Source of the DNA: CAYVBE01 sp964448935
Lineage (GTDB): Bacteria > Planctomycetota > Brocadiia > SM23-32
Length of the DNA stretch: 26,379 bases
Assembly (NCBI GenBank): GCA_964448935.1
Contig: CAYVBE010000035.1
Span: 1-26,379 of the forward strand
Reading direction: 5' to 3'
Positions 8,368-17,430 of the stretch are shown piece after piece. The stretch's first letter is position 1. The number at the start of each line of letters is the position of its first letter. Below the pieces are notes generated by a model. It was not told where the DNA came from. It did not search any database and was given only the letters and a program-made list of their open reading frames with translations. Position numbers and translations under genes: made by a program.

Positions 8368-11300
8368 GAACGACCTCTCTGTTTGCAGCATTGCTCGTCC
8401 TGCTGACGGCCACGGCCTGTGCCGCCGTGAACGCGCAGAAACGCGGGAGCTACAGGATTGAGCCCGACATCGGCGCCCCCCTGCGTGACGCTTCAATCGG
8501 CCGGGGGCCGGACGGCAACTTCTACCTCACCGGCACCACGGCGCTCGAAGACGAAGGTGGTGCTCCGGATTTCCACAACAACCGCGGTGTTCGGGTCTGG
8601 TCTTCGCGGGACCTGGAAGAGTGGACGGACCTCGGGTTCGTCTGGGACCTGTGGGAGGATCCCACCAATCATGCCCACGGTGGGGGCGGCAGCGCCTGGC
8701 AGACGGAGCTTTACCCCGTGCCCGGTCTGCCGCCCGGCGAGCGTGGGCGCGGCATGACGGCGCCCCGGCTGGCCCACGACGGCGAGCGGTTCTGGATCAC
8801 CTTCAGCATGAACGGCTACGCCGCCGGCGCCATGCCCGGCGGCCACGACGTGGCCGGCCCGTACACCGATACCAGGCTCATCGTCGAAGCCGGCGCCGAG
8901 CCGACCGGCAAGGGCGACGCCTCGATGTTCGTTGACCTCCGTGGCACGCGCTACCTCGTCTGGGGCGGCGGCTGTATCGCGCGGCTTCAAGACGACCTGA
9001 CTGACCTCGGCTACGGCGACGTGGGCGTGGAAGGCCCGCGCCACTACCTGCCGGCGCTCATTGAGGGGTATCCCGGGGACGACGGCCTGCCGGAGCACGG
9101 CGCGCCCTACGGTGTCTCCCTGTTCCGGGATGAAGACCGGTACGGCTTCGTGTTCACCGCCACCACACTGCGCGATGGCGGCATCCACGAGGACTCCTAC
9201 GTCTGCCATGCCGACCGGCTCCTCGGCCCGTATTCCAGGCCGAAGCTGCTCGTGCCCGACGGCGGGCGCTGCACGGTCTTCCGGGCGCCGGACGGGGAAC
9301 TGCGCGTGGTGTATTCGGACGCGGATGATCGCCCCGTGATCGCCGACTATGCGCCGGCCGACGCGATCAAGGGTCAGACCCCGGTGTCCGAAAGCCCCGA
9401 GATTGCCACCCGCGTTCCGCCGCGTCGGGTCAGCGACAAACCGGAGGATATCCCGCAGCTTCTGGAGACGATCGAGCCGTGCCTGGACCGTCCGCTGCGC
9501 GACGCCGCACTCTGCCGCGGCCCCCGGGGCACCTGGTACCTGACCGGCACGGAGGCCGGCCTTGCACCCGACGGAACGCTCGACTGGTCCCGCAACCGGG
9601 GCGTCCACCTCTGGAGTTCGACAGACCGTGAGAACTGGAAGGACCTCGGCTACGTATGGGAGATAGAGCGCGATGGCGGTCCGTGGCAGAAGGCGGCCCA
9701 CCCGGACCTGACCTGCGGCGCCGAACCGCGCATTGGCCGGGCCGTCACCGCGCCGGAGCCGCACTACCTGAAGGGCACCTTCTGGATCGTCTACTCCATG
9801 AACGGGCAGGGCATCGGTATCCTCAAGAGCCGAACCGGCCGGGCCGAAGGCCCCTACGAGGACCTGGGCCGCCTCACCCATCAGGGCCGCGACGCCTCGC
9901 TGTTCCAGGATTCGGATGGAACGGTCTATCTCGTGTGGGGCCAGGGCTTCTACGCGGAGTTGAGCGAGGACCTCACCAAACTCGCCGGCCCCGTGAAGAC
10001 CATGTTCACCGGGGTGCGCTGGTATCCCAGATACATGCGGCGGCTCGAAAACATCGGGCTCTGGGGCAGCCATCTCGCGAAACAGGGAGACTGGTACATC
10101 TGGACCTTCACGACGCGGTCCGGGCGCTGCGGCATCAACGCGATTGACACGATGGCGTCCTGGTCGAAGTCCCTGGACGGCCCCTGGGGTGAGCCCTGCC
10201 TGATGCTGGCCAACGGCGGCCAGTCAACGCTGGTCCCCGATGGCGCGGGCGGCTGGCTGGCCACCGTCTCGGGCGAGGACGAATACGCCGAGTGCCCCTA
10301 CCAGCCCGCCATCACGCCGGTGGTGACCGCCGGAGCAAAGGGCGAGCCGCTGCAACTCAAGCCCTACCCGGCCAATGCCTCTACCGCCGACTTTCAGGCG
10401 GTCAACTCCTACCGGGCCACGGCGCTGGACCTGTGGATCGGCCACCCCGACCTCATCCCGCACACGCTGCGCGACGTCTTCATCTTTCGGGACGTGGACG
10501 GCACCTACTACTGCACCGGATCGTTCTGGGGCGTGGAGGAACTCCGGCGGGACGTGGTGCTCTTCCGGTCGAAGGACTTGCTTCACTGGGAGAAACTGCC
10601 GCCGGTATATTCCTACGTGCAGCTTAAGGAGGACAGCCTGATTGAGGATGTCGAGGCGTTCGAAAAGCTGCTCGAGAAGGACCGCGAGGGGACGGACTGG
10701 CGGTTCCGGATACAGATCGGCGAGCAGAACGTGTGGCGGCTCGACGACAACTATTACATGAACGCCCAGGCGTTCTGCCGGCCGGGCGGGCACTTCCTGC
10801 TCAGGTCCACGACCGGCCGCATTGAAGGTCCCTACGAGGGCGTTCAGCGCATCGTGGGCGTCGGCGACCTGATGCAGGACGACGACGGCTCGATCCTGTT
10901 CCAGTGGGGCCCCTGGCTGCGGCGCTTCGAGAACGTGGCCGAGTTCGAGGCGACCCCCAGAACGGAATTCCGCGAGGGCCTCATGACCATAGAGAACAGC
11001 GACCGTCCCAACGTCTGCTTCTCGGAAGATTGCGAAGCGGGCATCATGAAGATCGCCGGGAAGTACGTCAACTGGTCCACGGACTGGACCGGCTGCTACG
11101 ACGCCATCTACCACTACGCCGACGACTGGCGGGGTCCATGGAAGGGGGAGATGCGCATCCTGCCCTACGGCGGCAACGGCAAGTTCTTCCAGGATGAGGA
11201 GGGCGAGTGGTGGTACGGCTACTTCCCGAACACCAACGACTACGCCACCCGCGCGCAGAACTTCGTGCGGATGAACATGTACCCCCTCTACGTCGGTTTC

Positions 11301-11396
11301 GAAAACAGCGAGCTGATCATCGAACCCAAAGCCCTGCGCCGCAACCGCGTCCGGCTGGAGCGGATGGGCGCGCTGTGGCAGAGCCCGAGGGAATGA
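8364..11396 (+). CDS. Secreted GH43-like triple beta-propeller protein (N-M-C)
   Basis: The start is GTG 8364, which overlaps the previous stop as GTGA, follows AAGGGAG with a 7-base spacer, and places a signal peptide at the N-terminus (TTSLFAALLVLLTATACAA). The frame is open further upstream to 8232, but that would bury the signal peptide and overlap the preceding gene. The 1010 residues hold propeller N (about 38-339: PLRDASIGRG with D42, TAPRLAH, DGGRCTVF), M (about 374-656: PLRDAALCRG, TAPEPHY, SMNGQGIGILKS, EGPYEDLG, NGGQSTLV) and C (about 698-985: TLRDVFIFRD, YYCTGS, a long acidic insertion near 750-790, DCEAGIMKIAGKY, YGGNGKFF). The C propeller keeps the base Asp and a Glu near the acid position (CEAG) but has QNVW instead of the middle Asp motif. 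Same architecture as 2188-5316. Probable exported glycan-active or glycan-binding protein. Confidence 0.84.
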   Translation: MRTTSLFAALLVLLTATACAAVNAQKRGSYRIEPDIGAPLRDASIGRGPDGNFYLTGTTALEDEGGAPDFHNNRGVRVWSSRDLEEWTDLGFVWDLWEDPTNHAHGGGGSAWQTELYPVPGLPPGERGRGMTAPRLAHDGERFWITFSMNGYAAGAMPGGHDVAGPYTDTRLIVEAGAEPTGKGDASMFVDLRGTRYLVWGGGCIARLQDDLTDLGYGDVGVEGPRHYLPALIEGYPGDDGLPEHGAPYGVSLFRDEDRYGFVFTATTLRDGGIHEDSYVCHADRLLGPYSRPKLLVPDGGRCTVFRAPDGELRVVYSDADDRPVIADYAPADAIKGQTPVSESPEIATRVPPRRVSDKPEDIPQLLETIEPCLDRPLRDAALCRGPRGTWYLTGTEAGLAPDGTLDWSRNRGVHLWSSTDRENWKDLGYVWEIERDGGPWQKAAHPDLTCGAEPRIGRAVTAPEPHYLKGTFWIVYSMNGQGIGILKSRTGRAEGPYEDLGRLTHQGRDASLFQDSDGTVYLVWGQGFYAELSEDLTKLAGPVKTMFTGVRWYPRYMRRLENIGLWGSHLAKQGDWYIWTFTTRSGRCGINAIDTMASWSKSLDGPWGEPCLMLANGGQSTLVPDGAGGWLATVSGEDEYAECPYQPAITPVVTAGAKGEPLQLKPYPANASTADFQAVNSYRATALDLWIGHPDLIPHTLRDVFIFRDVDGTYYCTGSFWGVEELRRDVVLFRSKDLLHWEKLPPVYSYVQLKEDSLIEDVEAFEKLLEKDREGTDWRFRIQIGEQNVWRLDDNYYMNAQAFCRPGGHFLLRSTTGRIEGPYEGVQRIVGVGDLMQDDDGSILFQWGPWLRRFENVAEFEATPRTEFREGLMTIENSDRPNVCFSEDCEAGIMKIAGKYVNWSTDWTGCYDAIYHYADDWRGPWKGEMRILPYGGNGKFFQDEEGEWWYGYFPNTNDYATRAQNFVRMNMYPLYVGFENSELIIEPKALRRNRVRLERMGALWQSPRE

Positions 11397-11411
11397 CGGA
11401 AAGGACTTGAG

Positions 11412-13460
11412 ATGAGATTTCCCATGAAGGTCGGCTGCGTGGTGGTGGCGCTCTTATGGTGCGTGGGGGCGGGTGCGGCGCAGACGCGGCGGCCGCTGCA
11501 GATCGTGCGCGCCGAGGACATGCCCGTGGACAACGAGACCACCACGAGCGGGGAACGGTGGCAGACCAGGGCGCCGCTGCGGCCGCTGATGGACGTGCCG
11601 CTCCGCGACGTGAGCGTCTGCCGCGGCCCACAGGGCAGCTACTACATGACCGGCACTGAGGGCACGGACCTCGCCGATGGCACAATGGATTTCCGGAACG
11701 ACCGAACCATCCGGCTCTGGAAGTCGGCGGATATGGTGGACTGGGAGCCGGTCGGGACGGTTTGGAACCTGAAGACGCATCCCGACATCTGGAAGCGCTG
11801 GCAGCGCACCTACCGCGTGCCGGCCGACAGGCCGGACGGCCCGCGCGCCCGGGGCATCAGCGCGCCGGAGGTGCATTACGTGAAGGACACCTTCCGGATC
11901 GCTTTCTCCATGAACGGGCGGGGCACGGGCCTGCTGAAGAGCACCACGGGCGAGGCGAAGGGGCCGTATGAATTCGTCGGTCAGATGACCACCCTCGGCG
12001 ACGATCCGTCACTCTTCGAGGATGACGACGGAAAGGTCTACTGGCTCTACGACGGCGGCTGGATCGCGCGGATGAAGGAGGACATGACCGGCCTGGCGGA
12101 GCGGCCGCGGCTGCTGCAACCCGAGACGGTCGGCAGCCTGACGGACTACCCCCGCCGGGTGGGCGGCGACGGCGCCTTCATGTTCAAGGTGGACGGCAAG
12201 TACCACCTGGCCTGCGCCGACCACACCGAAAGACTGGGCGGCGAGAGCGCCTGCTACGAGACCTTCGTCGCCGTTGCGGACGACATCTACGGCCCCTACA
12301 GCATCCGATACATGATGATCCCCCACGGCGGGCAGACGACGGTGTTTCGCGACGGCGAGGGGCGGCTCTACGCCACCTTCTGCGCACAGGACGAGTTCGC
12401 CGTATTCCGGGACCGTCCGGCCATTGTGCCGCTGGTCAAGGACAACTTCCTGGGCCACGCCAACAAGCGGGGCTGGGTCGTCACCGAAGGCGGGACGGTG
12501 GGCAGCCTGAAGCCGATCGAACTGCCCGGTGACTACGGCGGCCTGCGCGACCCCCACATCCTCCTCGCCCCCGATGGCAACTACTACCTGACGGGGACCA
12601 CGGAGCGGCAGATCGTCCGCTGCGGCGCCGTGCGACTCTGGAGGTCCCCCGACCTGAAGACCTGGGAGACGGTGGGGGACGAGCACGGCGCGGTCTGGTA
12701 CTGCGACCAGGCAGAGTGGTCCGCGAAGTGGATTCAGCTCCCCGGTAGGCCGGACCATCCCAGGGTGCGCGACCTCTGGGGGCCGGACATCTGCCACCTG
12801 AAGGGCACCTATTACATCCCCTTCGGCATGTTCAGCAACGGCACCGGCGTGCTCAAGAGCATCAGCGGGCAGCCGGAGGGGCCGTACGAGTGCATCGCCG
12901 GGCCCCTGAACTGGACGGCGGACGTGGCGTTTTTTCGGGACGATGACGGTACGATCTACATGATCCTCGGCTTCGGTGTCATGCGCATCGCCACCATGAA
13001 CGAGGACCTGACGGGCTTCAAAAAGGGGCCGAAGCCGATCGGTCCGGCCGACGGCTCGCGGTTCGGCTACGAGGGCGTCTACATGGACAAGATGAACGGC
13101 AAATACGTGCTGTTCTACACCGACTGGCACGGCGAGCCGCCCGACGTGGTGCATCTTGGCTCGAAAGAGCGCTACCACAACTGGGGCACCTACGATTTCA
13201 TGTACTGCTCCGCCGACGAGCCGACCGGGCCATACTCCAGGCCGCGCCTGGCCGTGCCGCACGGAGGCGCATCCAGCGTCTTCAAGGACAAAGCGGGCTA
13301 CTGGTGGGCCACCATGTTCGGCAGCGACCGGACGGCACCCTTTAGCGCCCGGCTGGGCCTAGTGCCCCTTGAAGTCGATGAGAAAGACGGTGAACTCATC
13401 ATCCGGGTCGAGCAGAACCCGGACCCGCACCAGCGCGACATCATGCGGATGGACGATTAG
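11412..13460 (+). CDS. Secreted GH43-like double beta-propeller protein; second propeller has an intact triad
   Basis: The 682-residue product starts with a signal peptide (about 1-23, ending GAGAAQ). ATG 11412 follows GGAAAGGA and lies 15 bases after the previous stop. Propeller 1 (about 62-343) is type M: PLRDVSVCRG (D66), SAPEVHY, SMNGRGTGLLKS, FEDDDGKVYW, HGGQTTVF, DRPAIVPL. Propeller 2 (about 376-655) has LRDPHILLAPDG (D380), LWGPDICHLKG (D459) and GYEGVYMDK (E554). These match the three GH43 positions for catalytic base, pKa-modulating Asp and acid Glu. Its later blades (YDFMYCSADE, PHGGASSVF) relate it to the C-type propellers, but it lacks their long insertion. Of the 13 propellers here it is the best candidate for a real glycosidase, with family specificities such as arabinofuranosidase, xylosidase or galactosidase open. 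Confidence 0.85.
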   Translation: MRFPMKVGCVVVALLWCVGAGAAQTRRPLQIVRAEDMPVDNETTTSGERWQTRAPLRPLMDVPLRDVSVCRGPQGSYYMTGTEGTDLADGTMDFRNDRTIRLWKSADMVDWEPVGTVWNLKTHPDIWKRWQRTYRVPADRPDGPRARGISAPEVHYVKDTFRIAFSMNGRGTGLLKSTTGEAKGPYEFVGQMTTLGDDPSLFEDDDGKVYWLYDGGWIARMKEDMTGLAERPRLLQPETVGSLTDYPRRVGGDGAFMFKVDGKYHLACADHTERLGGESACYETFVAVADDIYGPYSIRYMMIPHGGQTTVFRDGEGRLYATFCAQDEFAVFRDRPAIVPLVKDNFLGHANKRGWVVTEGGTVGSLKPIELPGDYGGLRDPHILLAPDGNYYLTGTTERQIVRCGAVRLWRSPDLKTWETVGDEHGAVWYCDQAEWSAKWIQLPGRPDHPRVRDLWGPDICHLKGTYYIPFGMFSNGTGVLKSISGQPEGPYECIAGPLNWTADVAFFRDDDGTIYMILGFGVMRIATMNEDLTGFKKGPKPIGPADGSRFGYEGVYMDKMNGKYVLFYTDWHGEPPDVVHLGSKERYHNWGTYDFMYCSADEPTGPYSRPRLAVPHGGASSVFKDKAGYWWATMFGSDRTAPFSARLGLVPLEVDEKDGELIIRVEQNPDPHQRDIMRMDD

Positions 13461-13500
13461 ACTGCAAGACGGGCGGAACACAAAGCGAGAAAGGTGAGCT

Positions 13501-16500
13501 ATGTTGGGCATGAGGATGTGGAGGATAGAACGCGTTTCGGCGGTGCGGATCACTGTGACGATGGCGCTGCTATTTGCGGCGGCGGTCTGCCGGGCGCAGG
13601 AGGGGAGTCAGGGATTGCCCGATGAGCCGGTGCGCAAAGAGAGCATGGCGCCCGATGAGTATCGGGCATTCAAAGCGCCGCTGGACGTGGCGGTCAGCCG
13701 CCAGGCGCTCACGCCGCAGGCGCCGAGGCACACTTTCGTCTCCGGCACCAACCGCCATCACCTCAACCTGCAGACCATGCACAGCGGCTTCGAGCCGATG
13801 TGTTTCCGACCGAAGTTCCGCGCCAAAGCGGACGATATGGACCGCGTCGTGCTGGGCCCCGAGTCCGGCCGCGCGCTGGCGGAGGGTTTTTACGACGGCG
13901 CCCGGGTTCGCGTCTATCACCCGATCAACGGCAGGCTGGTGAAGATCCGCGACTGCGTCGTGCCGGAGGGCGGCCATCACGCCACCGGATGGATGCCCTA
14001 CCGCGGGTGGTACACCGTGACGACGCAGGGCAACACGGAGTTCGTTGGAGCCATGGACAGCAGCTTCCGGCCCGACCGCGATTACTGGTTTACGGTCAGG
14101 GCCGTGGACCGGTTCCGCCAGTGGTCGGAACCCTCGAACGTGTTGAAGGTCCACGTGGGCCGGGCCGAGGGGCAGGAAGTCCCGCAGAGACCCCGGAGCT
14201 ACGGCAAATACCAACGGAATGCGGTGGACAAACCGGCGCCCCCCGCTGCCCCGCGCAATTTGAGGGTCAGGCGCGAGGACGACCGGTTGATCTTCTCCTG
14301 GGAACCGGTGGAGGGCGAGGACGTGGCGGGATACGGCCTGTTCGTCTCGGCGGTCGCTCCGGAGCGGCAGAAGGGGTTCGGACTCCAGCTTCCCTCCCGC
14401 GACCCGCGGCCCGACCAGATCATCCAGGAAAACGACATCGTCTTCGTTGATCAGACCAAGACCCGACTGAACTATTCCGACCTGTCCCCCTACGCCGGGT
14501 GGCCGGCCTGGCGGGGTAAGGTCAGGCATCCCTTCGCCTGGTGGGGTGCTTCGGACGCCTGGTCAGACGGCAGGAGCTTTCCGGCCACGTGGGAATTTGT
14601 GGAACACCCGGGCCGCGTCCCCGAGGAGTTCGTGAACCGCGGCAAAACCTGCCTGAAGTGGCAGGTCGAGGGGACCGATCTGACGGGAATCTACCTGTAT
14701 CCCTACGGTCCTAAAGGGGATGGCTGGTACCCTACGCTCCACCCGAAGGAATACAGGGTCGAGGCATGGGTGCGCGGCGAGGGCAAGGCCCGCATCATGT
14801 TCACCGGGCCTTTCGCAGACACCGAGGCGGAGCTTCCCTACGGTCAACGGCCGGGCGACGACCCGGACATGGCGATCGGACCGATCGAGCTACCGCTCTC
14901 CGATTCCTGGCAGCACGCCACCGCCACGTTCAGACCTCCTGCCTACGCCGAGAAGGGTCTCGGCTGCATCATGCTGGTCGTGGAGGGGCCCACCACGCTC
15001 TACATTGACGATCTCAAGGTTTACGAGGCCGACCACCCGGCCGGGGACTTCCATCCCCTGACGCTGCAGCGCATCCGCGAGTCCGACATGCGGTTCATGC
15101 GCACCCACGAGCTGATCAAGACCACGTGGGGCTACACGGTGGACGGAATGACCGGCCCGGCGGGCCACAACAACTACTCCGGCTCCCGTGCGCGCAAGCA
15201 CACCTTCTTCTCCCTGCTGGACCAGATGAAGCAGGCCGGCAACATCCGCCCGTGGCTGCAGGTGGAGATGTGCCTCTCGGAGCAGGAGTGGCAGGCGTTC
15301 GCCGAGTGGATGTGCGCGCCGTACGACCCGGCCGCCGGCGACACCCCGGAGAAGAAACCCTACGCTTACCGTCGCCGGGCCATGGGACAGAAGAAGCCGT
15401 GGATCGAGGAGTTCGACGAGTGGGCCTTCGAGGTGGCCAATGAAACCTGGAACCAGACGTTCGCGCCCTACGACTGGGACTGGGGCATGACTCTGCGCGA
15501 CGGCGCCACCGGGCAGGAATACTCCTACGGGGCCACATACGGCCTGTTCTACGAATACGTGATCGAACAGTTGCGCAAGAGCCCCTACTGGACGGACGAA
15601 GTCGAAGCCAAAACCAGGTATATGCTCTGTGGCTGGCAGGCGGCCCAGTTGTTCGGCGCCGACGCGAAACGCCACAGCCCCAGCGCGGACGCCATCACCT
15701 ACGCCGCCTATTGCAGCAACAGCGGCCTCGGCGACCCGAAGGTAATCAACGACTTCAAACGCTTCTACTGGATGCAGTGGGGCCAGAGCGCCGTGGCCGG
15801 GCAAGTAAAGGCCGGCGTCGAGACCGAGGAGGTGTTGGAAGGCGAGGGCCTGGAGGTCGAGAGCGGCACCTACGAATACGGCCCCGGCTACCACGTCATG
15901 CCGGGCGATCCCAGAGAGGTCAAGGAAGTGGACCAGCAGATGGCGCGGTCCATGATCGCCGCCGTCTTCGTGCTCGATGCCTGTCTGACCCGCGCGGAGG
16001 CCGGATTCACCGACCAGGCGTTCTTCACGTTCGGCCACAGGATCGGCGCCTGGGGCAGCCACACCGCCATCGAGTACGGCGGCTACGCCTACCCGTTCTG
16101 GAAGGCGCTGATGCTCTATAACCGCCACGGCACGGGCCGCTTCCTGGATGCCGAGTTCCTGAGCGCGCCGACCTGGGATTTCCCCTCCTATAAGGCCGAA
16201 GACAACATGCACATCGCCAGGCGCAATGCCATGCCCGACGCGCCGCTGGTCAGCGTTTACGCCAGCGCCGAGGGCAGCCGCGTGACGGTGTTCCTCATCT
16301 CGCGCAAGCTCGACAGCTTCCCCGTCACCGGCGACGACGGCTACACGCCGGCCACCATCCGCCTGCCGTTCGAGAACGCCGCGAAGATAACCCTGCACAA
16401 GCTCGCGGGCGACCCGCGCGTGGAGGACCGCTTCGAGGAGCACACCGAGATCGAGAGCGTCACCATCCGACCGGGCGCCTTCGACGGGTCCCTGACGGTC

Positions 16501-17430
16501 AACCGGGACACCGGCGGCGACCGGCGCGGCCTGCCGCCCGCCTCGATCTTCTGCTACGTCTTCGAGGGAACCGACATCGGCGAGGTCAACGCCCGTCCCA
16601 GGGCGCGCTTCAACCTGCCGACCGAGATTTCGGCCGGCAATCCGGTGACCATCAAGAACCAGAGCACGGATGCCGACGGCGATCCTCTGACCTTCAACTG
16701 GACACTTGGAACGGAAGAACGGTCCAACGTGGAGCAACCCACATTCACGCCCCCCTCGGCCGGGTTCCACCAGATAGCCCTGGAAGTCACCGACCCGAGC
16801 GGCGTTTCGGACCGTGTGGTGCGCCACCAGCGTGTGGCCGTCGAGTACGGCGGCGCCACGTGGCGTCCACTGGCGACGATTCCGTGGGTGTGCAATCCGC
16901 CCCGCGCCACCGTTCAAGACGGGGCGCTGAAGGTTACGTGTGCGGGCGCCATCGGGCACAGGTCGCGTTCCTACCCGGTGCTGGCCACCGACAGCCGCTA
17001 CCGCGAGGATTTCACCTTCGAGGCCACCGTGGAAGACGTGGCCGCTCCCGCCAACGCGGGGCAGAAGCTCGGCGGCCTGGTCCTGGTGGGCTGGGACAGG
17101 GGAGGTCTCGGGTTCAACCTTCATGAGGGCAAAAAGCTCCGCACCCACGCCGCCGTGCTGGTCGGGCCGGACGGCGCCGTGTTCACGGTGCGGGCGAACC
17201 GGGTGGAGCAGCTTCTGCCCGCCGGTTCCGTCTCCTTCCCCGCGAGACTGCGCATAGCGGTGAAAGACGGCCGGGCTACCGCCTCCGTCCGGGCCGGCAG
17301 CGGCTGGAGGGAAGTCGCCACGTTCGACGGGCTCGACCACGTCGGCCTGATGCCCGGCATCACCGCCGGCTCCGGCCACACGAACACCGAGACCACAGCC
17401 ACACTCTCCGAAATAGCGCTTTCCCGGTGA
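13501..17430 (+). CDS. Secreted multidomain putative clan GH-A glycoside hydrolase with Fn3, CBM-like, PKD and lectin-like domains
   Basis: The 1309 residues start with a signal peptide (to about residue 32, FAAAVCRAQE); AAGGTGAG lies just before ATG 13501. Next come a beta-rich Fn3-like region (to about 220, ending WSEPSNVLKVHV), an Fn3 domain (about 244-317: APRNLRVRR, FSWEPVEGEDVAGY) and a CBM-like jelly roll (about 359-510, ending LYIDDLKVYEAD). A probable TIM barrel spans about 520-900 with VANETWN (E648, likely acid/base) and YEYGPGY (E792, likely nucleophile). Then follow a beta-sandwich (about 910-1025), a PKD domain (about 1030-1115: DADGDPLTFNWTLG, FHQIALEVTDPSG) and a C-terminal concanavalin-like sandwich (about 1119-1309). 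Two Glu about 144 residues apart fit clan GH-A. The exact GH family is unclear; arabinofuranosidase- or agarase-like is a guess. It lies 40 bases after the propeller genes and probably ends their transcript. Confidence 0.72.
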   Translation: MLGMRMWRIERVSAVRITVTMALLFAAAVCRAQEGSQGLPDEPVRKESMAPDEYRAFKAPLDVAVSRQALTPQAPRHTFVSGTNRHHLNLQTMHSGFEPMCFRPKFRAKADDMDRVVLGPESGRALAEGFYDGARVRVYHPINGRLVKIRDCVVPEGGHHATGWMPYRGWYTVTTQGNTEFVGAMDSSFRPDRDYWFTVRAVDRFRQWSEPSNVLKVHVGRAEGQEVPQRPRSYGKYQRNAVDKPAPPAAPRNLRVRREDDRLIFSWEPVEGEDVAGYGLFVSAVAPERQKGFGLQLPSRDPRPDQIIQENDIVFVDQTKTRLNYSDLSPYAGWPAWRGKVRHPFAWWGASDAWSDGRSFPATWEFVEHPGRVPEEFVNRGKTCLKWQVEGTDLTGIYLYPYGPKGDGWYPTLHPKEYRVEAWVRGEGKARIMFTGPFADTEAELPYGQRPGDDPDMAIGPIELPLSDSWQHATATFRPPAYAEKGLGCIMLVVEGPTTLYIDDLKVYEADHPAGDFHPLTLQRIRESDMRFMRTHELIKTTWGYTVDGMTGPAGHNNYSGSRARKHTFFSLLDQMKQAGNIRPWLQVEMCLSEQEWQAFAEWMCAPYDPAAGDTPEKKPYAYRRRAMGQKKPWIEEFDEWAFEVANETWNQTFAPYDWDWGMTLRDGATGQEYSYGATYGLFYEYVIEQLRKSPYWTDEVEAKTRYMLCGWQAAQLFGADAKRHSPSADAITYAAYCSNSGLGDPKVINDFKRFYWMQWGQSAVAGQVKAGVETEEVLEGEGLEVESGTYEYGPGYHVMPGDPREVKEVDQQMARSMIAAVFVLDACLTRAEAGFTDQAFFTFGHRIGAWGSHTAIEYGGYAYPFWKALMLYNRHGTGRFLDAEFLSAPTWDFPSYKAEDNMHIARRNAMPDAPLVSVYASAEGSRVTVFLISRKLDSFPVTGDDGYTPATIRLPFENAAKITLHKLAGDPRVEDRFEEHTEIESVTIRPGAFDGSLTVNRDTGGDRRGLPPASIFCYVFEGTDIGEVNARPRARFNLPTEISAGNPVTIKNQSTDADGDPLTFNWTLGTEERSNVEQPTFTPPSAGFHQIALEVTDPSGVSDRVVRHQRVAVEYGGATWRPLATIPWVCNPPRATVQDGALKVTCAGAIGHRSRSYPVLATDSRYREDFTFEATVEDVAAPANAGQKLGGLVLVGWDRGGLGFNLHEGKKLRTHAAVLVGPDGAVFTVRANRVEQLLPAGSVSFPARLRIAVKDGRATASVRAGSGWREVATFDGLDHVGLMPGITAGSGHTNTETTATLSEIALSR

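Noticed and set aside
8364..8430. Lipoprotein signal (Cys after TATA) in the 8364-11396 product, and a similar VFSC in the 2188-5316 product
   Set aside because: The residues before Cys fit the lipobox poorly (Ala at -3 in one, Phe at -2 in the other), and ordinary signal peptidase sites (ACA-A, GAA-E) follow. Not called.
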